This document shows, in pieces, positions 1-9,474 of a stretch of DNA of 64,000 bases. Where the stretch lies: contig CALLKX010000021.1 in assembly GCA_938083085.1 (NCBI GenBank), positions 1 to 64,000 on the forward strand, in the 5' to 3' direction. This DNA comes from an uncultured bacterium. GTDB lineage: Bacteria > Planctomycetota > UBA1135 > GCA-002686595. The position numbers were made by a program, and so were the translations under genes. Numbering within the stretch: the stretch's first letter is position 1; every line of letters starts with the position of its first letter. Below the pieces are notes generated by a model, which worked only from the letters and a program-made list of their open reading frames with translations, searched no databases and was not told where the DNA came from.

Positions 1-537
1 CGGCTGCACGGCGACCACGCCTCGATTGACATTCACCTCGAGGAGACCGGCGATGACGCCATCGCCCTCCTCCGCCAGGGCACCGTGGACCTCGCGATCG
101 ACCACTTCTACGAGATCCCAGATGACATCGCGACCATGAAGGTCGCGACCCTCCAGGCCTTCGTCGTCCTCCCGCAGCAACACGCGCAGCCGGAAGATGA
201 GCCCGTGGACTTCTCGGCCCTCTCGGACCTCCCATTCGTGGCCTACTCGCAGCCGCGCGCCCGGGAGCTCCAGTACATGGCCCTTGGCCAGCACGACCTC
301 TCACCGAGGTCCACCCTCTCGGGGTCGAGCGCAGAGACCATCCTCGGCTTCGTCGCAGCTGGCCTCGGCTGGTCCATCCTCCCCTGGCTCTCCGACGACC
401 AGCCAGGCACAGAGGCCGTCCAGTCCCGTCCTTTCCCCTCACCCAACGCGGAGCTCGAGATCGTTGCCGCGTGGCGCAAAGACTGCCCGGACAACCCGCT
501 CCTCGACGCGATGCTCGAGGCGGCACCAAAGCCCTGA
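1..537 (+). CDS. LysR-family regulator, C-terminal substrate-binding domain (5' truncated by window edge)
   Basis: Frame 1 is open from base 1 (RLHGDHASIDIHLEETGDDAIALLRQGTVDLAIDHFYE...) to the stop at 537; LysR substrate-binding features (GTVDLAI, ETILGFVAAGLGWSILPWL). Confidence 0.8.
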   Translation, partial: RLHGDHASIDIHLEETGDDAIALLRQGTVDLAIDHFYEIPDDIATMKVATLQAFVVLPQQHAQPEDEPVDFSALSDLPFVAYSQPRARELQYMALGQHDLSPRSTLSGSSAETILGFVAAGLGWSILPWLSDDQPGTEAVQSRPFPSPNAELEIVAAWRKDCPDNPLLDAMLEAAPKP

Positions 538-624
538 GTCCCCCTCACCGCCGACCCGTCGCCAGGGAAGGACCGGTCCGGACCCCGCTCTCACAGCCAG
601 CCCCCGCCCAACGCCCGGGCAGGC

Positions 625-2961
625 CTATTGGCCGCTCCGGATCGACTCGATCAACGGCGCGATGATGTCTCGATCCACGGCGAGGTCGAGCGCGGAGGCA
701 GGGCCAGTGAGCGTCAACTGAGCCGGGAGGATCCCCAGGTCGCCCGCTCCCACGAGCACGTTGGCGGGCACGACCGCCTGAATCGAGAGCACCGCGTCCC
801 CCCGGTCGAGGATCCCACTGAGGCGCACCGGATCAGCGTCATCGCCGAGCGGGATCTGTGCCTTGCGATAGCGAACGATGTCTTCGTCCAGCTCCATCGT
901 GATCTGCTCCGGACCCCACTCGATCCAGTCCTGCTCCTCCACGTCGAAGTGGACGCCGATCAGCCCTGGTTGCAGTTGGGCCTCCATCGAGCCGACCTTG
1001 AGGCTCACCTGACCGGTGTCCCGGAATTCCTGGGCGGCCAGGTCGACCGAGTAGTTGACGACCTCTAGAACGAGGCTCGACTCGCCCTCGGACTGGGGCC
1101 GCACCCTTGCGAACCAGGGCAGAAGCCGCTCGAACAGCGCCGCGCTGAGGGCTTCATCCACGCTCGTCGAGAGCTGCGCGAGGGGAAACGAGAGCCTCGA
1201 GCCCTCGAGGAAGCCGAAGAACCGGTTCCCGGCCTCCGCGTTGATATCGATCTTCACCTGCCCGGTCCGCCCGGAGGGCCCCCTGCCGCCGATGTCCGGC
1301 AGCGGGAGGTCCTCCAGCCGGATCTTCAGGAGCCGATCTGGGAGCAGCGCCAGGAGTTCCTGCGGCAGCGCCTGCTGCCCCCCGAGCATCACGGACGGCA
1401 CGTCATAGACAGAGACATCCATCCCCCCCCTCGCCGTCCCCGAGGAAGCCCCCGCCGAGTTCATTCCGCCAGGAGAGCTGCGGGTTCCCGGAGTCTTCAG
1501 GAGCAGGTTGGCGAGCCTCGCCTGACCGTCGCGCCAGAAGCTGTTGACGGTGGAGCCTGCGGCACCATCGAAGGCGAAGCTCGTGAGGTAGTGATCGAGG
1601 TCGAGCGACTGAGCTGAGTCCGACGGGACCCCGACGCGGACACGGGCGACTCCCGCACCATCGACTCGAGCGTCCGCCTCGAGCTTCATCCCTGCCATGG
1701 CTGCCAGCACCGCCGGCCTGAAGTCGAGGAGGTCGCCCGCAGCGAAGGGCACCGAGAAGTCACGGCTCGACAACTTCCAGTCGAGGGGCGCCCCGAACTC
1801 CTGGGCAGAGAAGCGTTCGGGGAGCAGCTCCTCCAACACGCGCTCGACGCCGCCGCGCTGATCTCGCACCAGGACCTCGAGAGGGTCGCCGCCCGGGCGC
1901 GCGTCCGGCACCATCTGTCCGTCCTCCCACTTCACGGCCAGCGAGAGCTTCATGCGTGCTCCGTCGACCTCGAAGCGCCCGACCGCCTCCTCTCCGTTCG
2001 GGCCGGGGCCCACGTCAATCGCGACCTGCGCGCCGTTCTCCAGCTCCGCCATGAGGAACGCCACGGCTTGCCCGTGCATCCATGCCTCCGGGCTGCGCGA
2101 CAATCCCGGCCTCTCCCTGGGCTGGCGAGGGATCACGCCGAGCGAGCGGGCCACGTCGAGCGGAACGCCGGTGGACGAGAGCTGCAGGCGCTCCACCGCG
2201 ACGCCCCCGGCGGGTCCACCCGTACGCGAGGACCCCAGCGTCACCGACGCATTCACCGTCGCAGGCTCGCGGAGCCCTGGCCAGCTGACCAGCGCGCGCT
2301 CCAACAGCAACTCCGCCCGACCTGACCGACACACGAGGCTCACCTCCGAGTCCCGAACGCTCACGAGGCCACGGCCAGAGGCCGTGTCGTCGACGGTCCA
2401 GTCCTTGATCGAGAGGTCCACGGTCAGACCCCGGCTCCAGGAGGTCTCCGCTGCCCTGCCCGCCATGGCCCGAAGCACCGTCTCGAGGAGGTCTTGATCG
2501 CCAACCTGCGTGATCCGCTGGAGGTCATCGACCCCCTCCTCATCCACCCTGGAGCGGAGCGAGAGCACATCCACTTGTAGGTTCCAGTTGGCCCTCTCCA
2601 TTCCGAGGAGGTCCAACAGCGATGGGATCTCCGCGCTGGCCTGCGCCACCTGGCGACCGTCTAGCCCCACCACCGTCACGGACCGGATGGTCTGGCGCTG
2701 GCTCCAGGAGAGGTCGACCCCCGAGACCTCCACCGTGGCGTTGAGGCCCGTGCCAAGGAGTTCCTCAAGGGCACGGGCACCCCATCCCGAGAGCAGGTGA
2801 GCACCGAAGAGCGCGATCGCCACCGCGGCCCCGGACATGAAGGCGAGGCACCCGCACCCCCCTGACAGGAGGGTACCCGTGCAGCCAGACCGGCGAGAGG
2901 TCGGCTCCGATCCCGCCGCCGGATCTTCAGGGCGGGGCTCTGGTGCGTTCAGGGTCGACAA
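625..2961 (-). CDS. Large AsmA/TamB-like membrane-anchored protein, function unknown
   Basis: 778-aa ORF, N-terminal TM segment, long beta-rich body; AsmA-like assignment by general character only. Confidence 0.6.
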   Translation of the reverse strand: MSTLNAPEPRPEDPAAGSEPTSRRSGCTGTLLSGGCGCLAFMSGAAVAIALFGAHLLSGWGARALEELLGTGLNATVEVSGVDLSWSQRQTIRSVTVVGLDGRQVAQASAEIPSLLDLLGMERANWNLQVDVLSLRSRVDEEGVDDLQRITQVGDQDLLETVLRAMAGRAAETSWSRGLTVDLSIKDWTVDDTASGRGLVSVRDSEVSLVCRSGRAELLLERALVSWPGLREPATVNASVTLGSSRTGGPAGGVAVERLQLSSTGVPLDVARSLGVIPRQPRERPGLSRSPEAWMHGQAVAFLMAELENGAQVAIDVGPGPNGEEAVGRFEVDGARMKLSLAVKWEDGQMVPDARPGGDPLEVLVRDQRGGVERVLEELLPERFSAQEFGAPLDWKLSSRDFSVPFAAGDLLDFRPAVLAAMAGMKLEADARVDGAGVARVRVGVPSDSAQSLDLDHYLTSFAFDGAAGSTVNSFWRDGQARLANLLLKTPGTRSSPGGMNSAGASSGTARGGMDVSVYDVPSVMLGGQQALPQELLALLPDRLLKIRLEDLPLPDIGGRGPSGRTGQVKIDINAEAGNRFFGFLEGSRLSFPLAQLSTSVDEALSAALFERLLPWFARVRPQSEGESSLVLEVVNYSVDLAAQEFRDTGQVSLKVGSMEAQLQPGLIGVHFDVEEQDWIEWGPEQITMELDEDIVRYRKAQIPLGDDADPVRLSGILDRGDAVLSIQAVVPANVLVGAGDLGILPAQLTLTGPASALDLAVDRDIIAPLIESIRSGQ

Positions 2962-3037
2962 GGGGGAAGCGCAGGGAATCGGCGCAGGCAGAGGATACCC
3001 CCCAGGCCTCCGATCGCGCCCTCGGAGCGGTCCTCCC

Positions 3038-3616
3038 TCAGTTCCAGGTGGGGTCCGGCGGGACGTGAGCGAGCGAGGCCCCCCCGCCGCCGAGCCGGCG
3101 GATCGCTGATCGCCAGACCGCCTCGGGCTCGCCCTCCGCGAAGACCAGGTCCGCCGCCGTGGCCAGGGGGAGCCAGGAGCCAGTACGGATCTCCATGTCG
3201 AGCTGCCCCGCGCCCCACCCGGCGTACCCGACGACGAAGCGCGCGTCGTCCTCCAGGGCGGCCGCAGCGCCAGGCTGCTGGACGAGCGACTCGAGGTCGG
3301 CGCCGATCCGGATCCCGTCCCCGACGTCGAGCCCGCTGGTCGACCCGGCGAGCTCCCCCGAGAACCGATGGATCACCTGGAGCGTGTCCCGCGCCACGGG
3401 GCCACCTTCGCGGACCCGGAGCTGCAGGGAGTGGAGGTCGGGGTGATCGGGAAACAGGTCCCCAACGCGCGCCTCGGCCGTCCGGTTCACGACGAGCCCG
3501 AAGGCGCCCTCCTCGTCGTGCTGGCACATGAGCACGACGGTGTGCATGAAGTTCGGGTCGAGCAGCTCCGGGGCGCTGAGCAGCATCGTTCCAGGGCCGG
3601 CGCGCAGCTCGCTCAC
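3038..3616 (-). CDS. YqgE/AlgH family protein
   Basis: LLSAPELLDPNFMHTVVLMCQHDEEGAFGLVVNR and FVGYAGWGAGQLDMEIRTGSW are characteristic YqgE/AlgH motifs. Confidence 0.92.
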   Translation of the reverse strand: MSELRAGPGTMLLSAPELLDPNFMHTVVLMCQHDEEGAFGLVVNRTAEARVGDLFPDHPDLHSLQLRVREGGPVARDTLQVIHRFSGELAGSTSGLDVGDGIRIGADLESLVQQPGAAAALEDDARFVVGYAGWGAGQLDMEIRTGSWLPLATAADLVFAEGEPEAVWRSAIRRLGGGGASLAHVPPDPTWN

Positions 3617-5064
3617 GGGAGCCGCTCCAGGGTGAAGACGACCTCCACGTGGGGCGTGTGCGGGAAGAGGTCCACGGGCCGCGCCGCCACCACGCCGTAG
3701 CCGCCGGCGCAGAGCGCCGCCACGTCCCTGGCCCCGGAGGTGGGGTTGCAGGACACGAAGATGATCCGATCGGCGCCGAGCTCGATGAGCTGGGCCGGCA
3801 CCTTGGGGTGGAGGCCCGCCCGCGGCGGGTCCACAACGAGCACGTCTGGCCGACGGGACTCCGACTCCAGCCGGATCGTCTCCAGCACATCACCCTCGTG
3901 GAACACGACGTCCTCCCTGCCGTTCCTGGCGGCGTTCTGTCGGGCGTCGCGGATCGACGACGGGGCGCTCTCGAAGCCGACCAGCTCGACCCCCTCCGGG
4001 GCGATCGCGAGGCCGATGGTCCCGGCGCCGCAGAACACATCAAAGAGGCGCTGGCCTGGTTCGACGCGGGCCTCCTCCCCCACGATCTCGAACAGGCGCT
4101 CGGCCTGCTCCGTGTTCGTCTGGAAGAAGGAGTCCGCGGAGATCCGAAAGCGCTTGCCGCACAGGACCTCGTCGATGGTCCCCGGGCCGTGGAGGATGTG
4201 CTCCTCTTCGCCGTAAGCCACCGTCGCCGCTCGCTGCGTCACGTTCTGCACCACCGTCGTGATGTCCGGGTGTCGCTCGAGGAGCGTCGCGACCAGGGGG
4301 TCAATGAGCTCCGCCGCACGCTCGGAGGTCACGAGGTCGACCATGGTCTCCCCGGTCCTCACCCCGCGGCGCAAGACCAGGTGCCGGAGAAGGCCCTCGT
4401 GCGCGCGCAGGTCCCACGGGGCGAGCCCAGCCTCCAGGGCGAGCTCACGGACCGTGTTGCGGATCCCGTCCGAGCCGTCGAAGGCGATGGCGCAGCGCTC
4501 CACATCCAGCACCTTGCTGAACAGGCCGGGCGCGTGCAGCCCGAGCCCGAAGGACGCGTCCACGCCGTCGGGCTCGCTCGACAGCACGTAGCGGCGAGAT
4601 CCGAAGGTGAAGTCCATCTTGTTCCGGTACCCCTCCAACGTCGTCGCGGGCTCCACGTCCGCCACCGCCGGGGGCTCCCCGAGGCCGGCTGCCTCGAAGG
4701 AGGTGGCCAGCGCCCGCTCCACCAACCCGCGCTTCTGCCGCAGCTGCTCGCCGTACTCCAGCGTCGGGAGGGCGCACCCCCCGCAGACTCCCGCGTGCGG
4801 GCATCGAGCGTCCGTGACGTGGGGGCCCGGCTCCAAGACCTGCACCACGCGCGCTTCCACTCGCCCCCCCCGCCGCTTCAAGACCTCGGCCGTGACCCTT
4901 GATCCGGGGTTCGCGTGGCGCATACGGAGCCGGCTCTCGCCCACCGCCGCGACCCCGCGGCCCCGGTCATCAATCACGTCGACCTCCACGTCAAAGCGGT
5001 CACCTCGCCGCGGCTTCCGCTTGATTGGCTGGGCGGATGTGGGCTCGGAGGGTTCGGTGGACAT
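3613..5064 (-). CDS. rlmD: 23S rRNA (uracil-5-)-methyltransferase, RlmD/TrmA family
   Basis: CPHAGVCGGCALPTLEY Fe-S motif, LFDVFCGAGTIGLAIA, DPPRAGLHPKV, FVSCNPTSGARD. Start placed at MSTEPSEP (likely TRAM domain follows). Overlaps YqgE start by 4 bp. Confidence 0.88.
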   Translation of the reverse strand: MSTEPSEPTSAQPIKRKPRRGDRFDVEVDVIDDRGRGVAAVGESRLRMRHANPGSRVTAEVLKRRGGRVEARVVQVLEPGPHVTDARCPHAGVCGGCALPTLEYGEQLRQKRGLVERALATSFEAAGLGEPPAVADVEPATTLEGYRNKMDFTFGSRRYVLSSEPDGVDASFGLGLHAPGLFSKVLDVERCAIAFDGSDGIRNTVRELALEAGLAPWDLRAHEGLLRHLVLRRGVRTGETMVDLVTSERAAELIDPLVATLLERHPDITTVVQNVTQRAATVAYGEEEHILHGPGTIDEVLCGKRFRISADSFFQTNTEQAERLFEIVGEEARVEPGQRLFDVFCGAGTIGLAIAPEGVELVGFESAPSSIRDARQNAARNGREDVVFHEGDVLETIRLESESRRPDVLVVDPPRAGLHPKVPAQLIELGADRIIFVSCNPTSGARDVAALCAGGYGVVAARPVDLFPHTPHVEVVFTLERLP

Positions 5065-5144
5065 GGGCTTGAAGGTGCGGGCAAGGACGAGCGATACCTG
5101 GCTCGGGAGCGTACGCTCCCCCGTAGAGAGCGACGACCCCGAAG

Positions 5145-6896
5145 ATGGAACAGCCGACAGTCGAGCAAGCGCGGGGGGCCCCCGCAGCCGGATCTCCCGC
5201 CGCACGGCGCTTCAGCCTGGCGCTGCTGGCGCTCTCCGCCTTCTTGCTCCTCGCCCTGGTCGCTCGCGCGGAGTTCCTGGTGGACGACGCCTTCATCTCC
5301 CTGCGCATCGCCAGGAACTGGGTCGAGCTGGGCGCCCCGGTCTTCAACGCCTTCGAGCTCGGGCCCGGCGGGCAGCCCGTCGAGGGCTTCAGCAACCTGC
5401 TCTGGACCGCGCTGCTCGCGGCCCTCTACCAGGCCGGTGCCCCCTTCCCCGAACTCCTCGGCCCCCTCCAGCTCTCCCTGGCCATCGGCGTGCTCATCGT
5501 GCAGCTGCGCTTCGTGACCTCCCAACTGCGCCTAGGGAGAGCCGGAGAGTTCGCGTCGGTGGCGCTGCTCGCCACGTCGGCCCCCTTCGTCGCGTGGTCC
5601 ACGGGAGGCATGGAGACGACGCTCTTCACGCTCCTCCTGACCGCCTTCTCCCTTGGTCTCCTGCGCGAGGAGCTCTCGGTTCGATCCGACCTTGTGCGGC
5701 TCGCTCTCACCGCCGCAGCCGTGGCCGCGGTGCGAGTCGAGGGCGTCCTTTGGGTCGTCGGTGTGACGGGCGCCACCCTCGCCGCAGAGTGGCTGCTCTC
5801 CGGAGAGGGGGCGCGAGCGCTCCGACGCCACCGGCAGCGGCTCGTCTGGGTCTTCCTCGCCGTGGGTGTCTCCGTGGTGGCCCAGCTCATCTGGCGCCAG
5901 GTCGTCTTCGGGCAGTGGCTCCCCAACACCGTCGCCGCCAAGACCGGCGGCGGCGCGGAGGTCATCGGCCGCGGGCTGCGCCAGGTCGCGACCTGGGCTC
6001 TGGTGTCCCTCACCCCCCTGATCGCGTTCGCTCTCGCGTTCCCCGCCCTCCGGCATACATCCTCCCGCGCGCGCGTCGCCGCCGGTGCGAGCCTGTTCGT
6101 GGCCCTCGGGTTCGTGGCGTACAACGTGCTCGTCGGCGGCGACTGGATGCCCTTCTTCCGCTTCCTCGCGCCGTGTACGCCGGCCCTGGCGCTCCTCGCC
6201 GCCGTGGGCATCGACAGGGTTCCCCGTGGCCCGGGCCTCGCCCTTGCGCTGGCCTTTGCGGCGGCCCAGCCCCTGCCGCTCTTCGACGTCCACCTCGCTC
6301 CCGAGGGCCTGCGCAGCGCGCTTCGGTTCCGCTCCTTCAAGGGCGGCTACCGGACCGAGGCCCAGCGCGTCGAGGTCGCGCGCCAGAACGAGGGCAACTT
6401 CACCCTCCTCGGGAAGGCCCTCGCCGCCGAGACCCGGCCGGGCGAGGTCCTCGCCTTCGGTCCCATCGGCTCCCCCGGCTGGTTCGCCCCCTCGCTCGAC
6501 TTCGTGGACCGCAACGGGCTGGTGACCCCGTCAGTGGCCCGGCGGGAGGTCACGGCTGGCGGGACGGCAGGCCACGAGAAGCGAGTCCCGCACGCCTGGT
6601 TCCTGGACCACGGAACCCCCGCACCCGACCTCCTCTATGCCACTTGGCGCCCCGGTGCCGTGCGCGAGGATCAGCCCGATCAGCTCCGCGCCCTCAAGCG
6701 CGCCCTTCAGGCCAAGGGCCAGACCTCCCGCCCCGAGGAGCGCCCGCTCTTCGAGGGCACCCGGCTCCGCCTGCACACCGTGCAGCTCCCCGCGCTCGAG
6801 GATCCCTCGAGCCCGCCCCGAGACTTCAACGAGCTGACGCTGATCCTCTTCGAACGGACCGACCCAGCGACCGCCCGCGCCTCTTGGGATCAGTGA
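5145..6896 (+). CDS. Multi-spanning membrane glycosyltransferase-like protein
   Basis: 583 aa, many TM helices, N-terminal LVDDAFISLRIARNWVELGAPVFN...VEGFSNLLWTALLA typical of a GT-C-like family. Confidence 0.7.
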   Translation: MEQPTVEQARGAPAAGSPAARRFSLALLALSAFLLLALVARAEFLVDDAFISLRIARNWVELGAPVFNAFELGPGGQPVEGFSNLLWTALLAALYQAGAPFPELLGPLQLSLAIGVLIVQLRFVTSQLRLGRAGEFASVALLATSAPFVAWSTGGMETTLFTLLLTAFSLGLLREELSVRSDLVRLALTAAAVAAVRVEGVLWVVGVTGATLAAEWLLSGEGARALRRHRQRLVWVFLAVGVSVVAQLIWRQVVFGQWLPNTVAAKTGGGAEVIGRGLRQVATWALVSLTPLIAFALAFPALRHTSSRARVAAGASLFVALGFVAYNVLVGGDWMPFFRFLAPCTPALALLAAVGIDRVPRGPGLALALAFAAAQPLPLFDVHLAPEGLRSALRFRSFKGGYRTEAQRVEVARQNEGNFTLLGKALAAETRPGEVLAFGPIGSPGWFAPSLDFVDRNGLVTPSVARREVTAGGTAGHEKRVPHAWFLDHGTPAPDLLYATWRPGAVREDQPDQLRALKRALQAKGQTSRPEERPLFEGTRLRLHTVQLPALEDPSSPPRDFNELTLILFERTDPATARASWDQ

Positions 6897-7414
6897 TCCC
6901 CAGGGCCGCGCCCCGGCGGCGCCGCACCGGTCGCCAGGTACACGGCGATGGCCACGGCGTTGGCCAGGTTGATGGAGCGCACGCCGTCGTGAATCGGGAT
7001 CCGCACGCGACGCTCGGCGTGGGCGTCGAGGAGCGCTGAGGGTAGCCCCTTGCTCTCGCTCCCGAACACGAGGATGTCGCCGGCGCTGAAGGCCACCTCC
7101 CGCAGGGAGGTCCCCCCGCGTGCCGAGAAGAGGTGCAGGCGCTCCTCGAGCGGCCGCTCGCTCCCGGGGCGGAGCGCGTCGAAGCAGGCCGCCACGCTCC
7201 CGTGCACCGTCAGATCCACGAGCGGCCAGTAGTCCAGGCCCGCGCGCTTGAGGTAGCGGTCCTCCAGGCTGAAGCCGAGGGGCTCGACCAGGTGGAGCCT
7301 CGCCCCCATCGCCGCGGTGAGACGACCGGCGCAGCCCGAGTTGTGCGGGATCTCGGGGTGCACGAGGACCACGTCGATCACCGGCGGCACTGCGCCCTTC
7401 TCCGGAGCTTCCAT
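6890..7414 (-). CDS. trmL: tRNA (cytidine(34)-2'-O)-methyltransferase, TrmL/SpoU family
   Basis: VVLVHPEIPHNSGCAGRLTAAMGARLHLVEPLGF, LVFGSESKGLP, RIPIHDGVRSINLANAVAIAVY. Confidence 0.92.
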   Translation of the reverse strand: MEAPEKGAVPPVIDVVLVHPEIPHNSGCAGRLTAAMGARLHLVEPLGFSLEDRYLKRAGLDYWPLVDLTVHGSVAACFDALRPGSERPLEERLHLFSARGGTSLREVAFSAGDILVFGSESKGLPSALLDAHAERRVRIPIHDGVRSINLANAVAIAVYLATGAAPPGRGPGDH

Positions 7415-7466
7415 CGTGGAGAGGATACCCACTGCCCGTGCGCCCGCATCCCTTAGGGTGGGCCCC

Positions 7467-8192
7467 ATGGAGATCTCGCTGAACGGACACGAGGCACGCG
7501 TGCTTGGCGTGCTGATCGAGAAGGCCTTCACCACCCCCGATCAGTACCCCCTCTCGCTCAACGCCACCACGAACGGCTGCAACCAGAAGAGCAACCGCGA
7601 CCCCGTGCTGGACTTCTCCGAGGCCGAGGTGCGCATCGCGCTTCAGGGGCTGCGGATGAAGGGCCTCGCCGGCCAAAGCGTGCCCGCGGGCAGCCGGGTG
7701 GAGCGCTGGAGACACAACGCCACGGAAGCTCTCGGAGTTGGTGAACGCGAGACCGCGGTCCTGGCGGAGCTGCTGCTCCGCGGACCCCAGACCGCGGGCG
7801 AGCTGCGCTCCCGTGCCAGGCGTATGCGGGACCTCCCGGACCTCGAGGCACTGGAGCGGGCGCTGGAGGGCCTTCGGGACCGCGGCTACGCGGAGACCGC
7901 CGACGGCGGCCGCGCACCCAGGACCTCGCAGCTCCTGTGCAGGAACGTCGACCCGGACGCTACGGACAGCACCCCAACCGAGCCCCCGACCGCCGCTCCA
8001 GTCGCGGCGGCCCCGGCCGCAGGCTCGTCTCAGGCAGCCTCTTCTCAAGCCGTGTCTCCTCACGCGGCGTCTCCTCTCGCGGCGAGTGAAGGCGGGGGAA
8101 ACCCGCTCGCGCAGCGCGTGGACGAGCTCGAGCACCAGGTCGCCGAGCTGACCCGGGGCATGGCTCAGCTCCGGGAGGAGCTCGGAGCGTGA
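7467..8192 (+). CDS. YceH family protein (DUF480/UPF0502)
   Basis: EARVLGVLIEKAFTTPDQYPLSLNATTNGCNQKSNRDPV; low-complexity Ala/Ser/Pro linker before C-terminal coiled segment. Confidence 0.92.
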   Translation: MEISLNGHEARVLGVLIEKAFTTPDQYPLSLNATTNGCNQKSNRDPVLDFSEAEVRIALQGLRMKGLAGQSVPAGSRVERWRHNATEALGVGERETAVLAELLLRGPQTAGELRSRARRMRDLPDLEALERALEGLRDRGYAETADGGRAPRTSQLLCRNVDPDATDSTPTEPPTAAPVAAAPAAGSSQAASSQAVSPHAASPLAASEGGGNPLAQRVDELEHQVAELTRGMAQLREELGA

Positions 8193-9394
8193 GCTGGCGA
8201 GCTGGACTCTTGCTGGTCGCCTTCGCGGGCGCCGCCTGCGCTACGGCCTCGACGGCCCCCCCGCAGCTGGAGCCCCCGCCGCGGACGCTTCCCCTCGAGG
8301 TCGCCACCCGAGCCCCTGGAGCGGCCGATCAAGCGACGCAGGAAGGCCCGCGCCGCAGCGGTTCACTGCCAGCAAAGGACTATGTCCGGCGCCCCGTGCG
8401 CGGCTTTGACGTGCGGGTGGCGCCCGGCCTGCTTGAGGCGGGCGAGGCGGGCCTTGGCGCCCGGGCACTGGACGCCCTGGAACGCGACCTCGGTGACGTC
8501 CTCGACCAGACACCGCCAGCCCGTCACGCCTTCCTGCAGTCGGTGCCGATCTTCCTCGGCGTCGCGGATCCGGTCGCCCCCTGCGCCTGCTATCACCCCA
8601 GCGCGCGCTGGCTGGAGCGGAACGGCTTCGACCCGGCGAAGGCCAAGGCGGTCGAGATCACGAGCGCCCGAACCTTCCTGGACTGGAGGCGCCACCAGCC
8701 GTCCATGGTCCTCCACGAGCTCTCACACGGGCTGTACGACCAGCAACTCCGATCCGAGCGTCGCCGGCTTGAGACCGCTCTCGGGGACATCCGTGAGCGA
8801 GGGGTCTATGACCGAACCCTGCGCTGGTCCGGCGCCGAGGACCGGCACTACGCCCTGAACAACATCGACGAGTACTTCGCCGAGACCACGGAGGCGCTCT
8901 ACGGGGTGAACGACTTCTACCCCTTCGTACGCGCCGAGCTCCTCGAGGCGGACCCGCGCGGCGCGGCCCTCGTCCAGTCCCTCTGGGAGGAGCGGCCCCT
9001 CGACCCCCAGGACGACCGCGCAACGACAGAGGCTGAGCGGGCGGTCGAGTTCCTCATCGCGGCCGTGGACGCTGCCGCCGATGGCGCGACGCGATCCCGC
9101 AGTGTCCCCCGACTGGACGAGCTCCTGGCCGACGACTTCGAGCTCGTGACGGGCGAGGGGAGCGCGATCCCAAGGGGCGCGGCCCTCACCCAGGCCTGGC
9201 CCGCGGGCGCCGTGCACGGAGGCCCCGCCGCAGGAATCACCGCGCGCCGGCTCGGGTCCCGCCACCTCCTGGTCCGCTTCGAATTCGGCGCCTCAGGTGC
9301 GACCTGCTCCGGGGTCGCGGAGCGCGTCCGGGCGGTGCCCGGCGGACTGCGCTGGCTCTCCCTCCAGCTGTCGCAGGCCGAAGGCGGCGACTGA
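8189..9394 (+). CDS. Putative lipoprotein with HExxH metallopeptidase-like domain and C-terminal NTF2-like region
   Basis: Signal/lipobox (LLVAFAGAACATAS); MVLHELSHGLYDQQL (HExxH) with downstream NNIDEYFAETTEALYG. Confidence 0.6.
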   Translation: MSWRAGLLLVAFAGAACATASTAPPQLEPPPRTLPLEVATRAPGAADQATQEGPRRSGSLPAKDYVRRPVRGFDVRVAPGLLEAGEAGLGARALDALERDLGDVLDQTPPARHAFLQSVPIFLGVADPVAPCACYHPSARWLERNGFDPAKAKAVEITSARTFLDWRRHQPSMVLHELSHGLYDQQLRSERRRLETALGDIRERGVYDRTLRWSGAEDRHYALNNIDEYFAETTEALYGVNDFYPFVRAELLEADPRGAALVQSLWEERPLDPQDDRATTEAERAVEFLIAAVDAAADGATRSRSVPRLDELLADDFELVTGEGSAIPRGAALTQAWPAGAVHGGPAAGITARRLGSRHLLVRFEFGASGATCSGVAERVRAVPGGLRWLSLQLSQAEGGD

Positions 9395-9474
9395 GGGCCC
9401 AGCCTGCGTTCCGCGACAAAAAAGGGAGCGGCTCCCGGGCGGGATACTCCGCCGTCGCGGACTATGCTCCGCCC

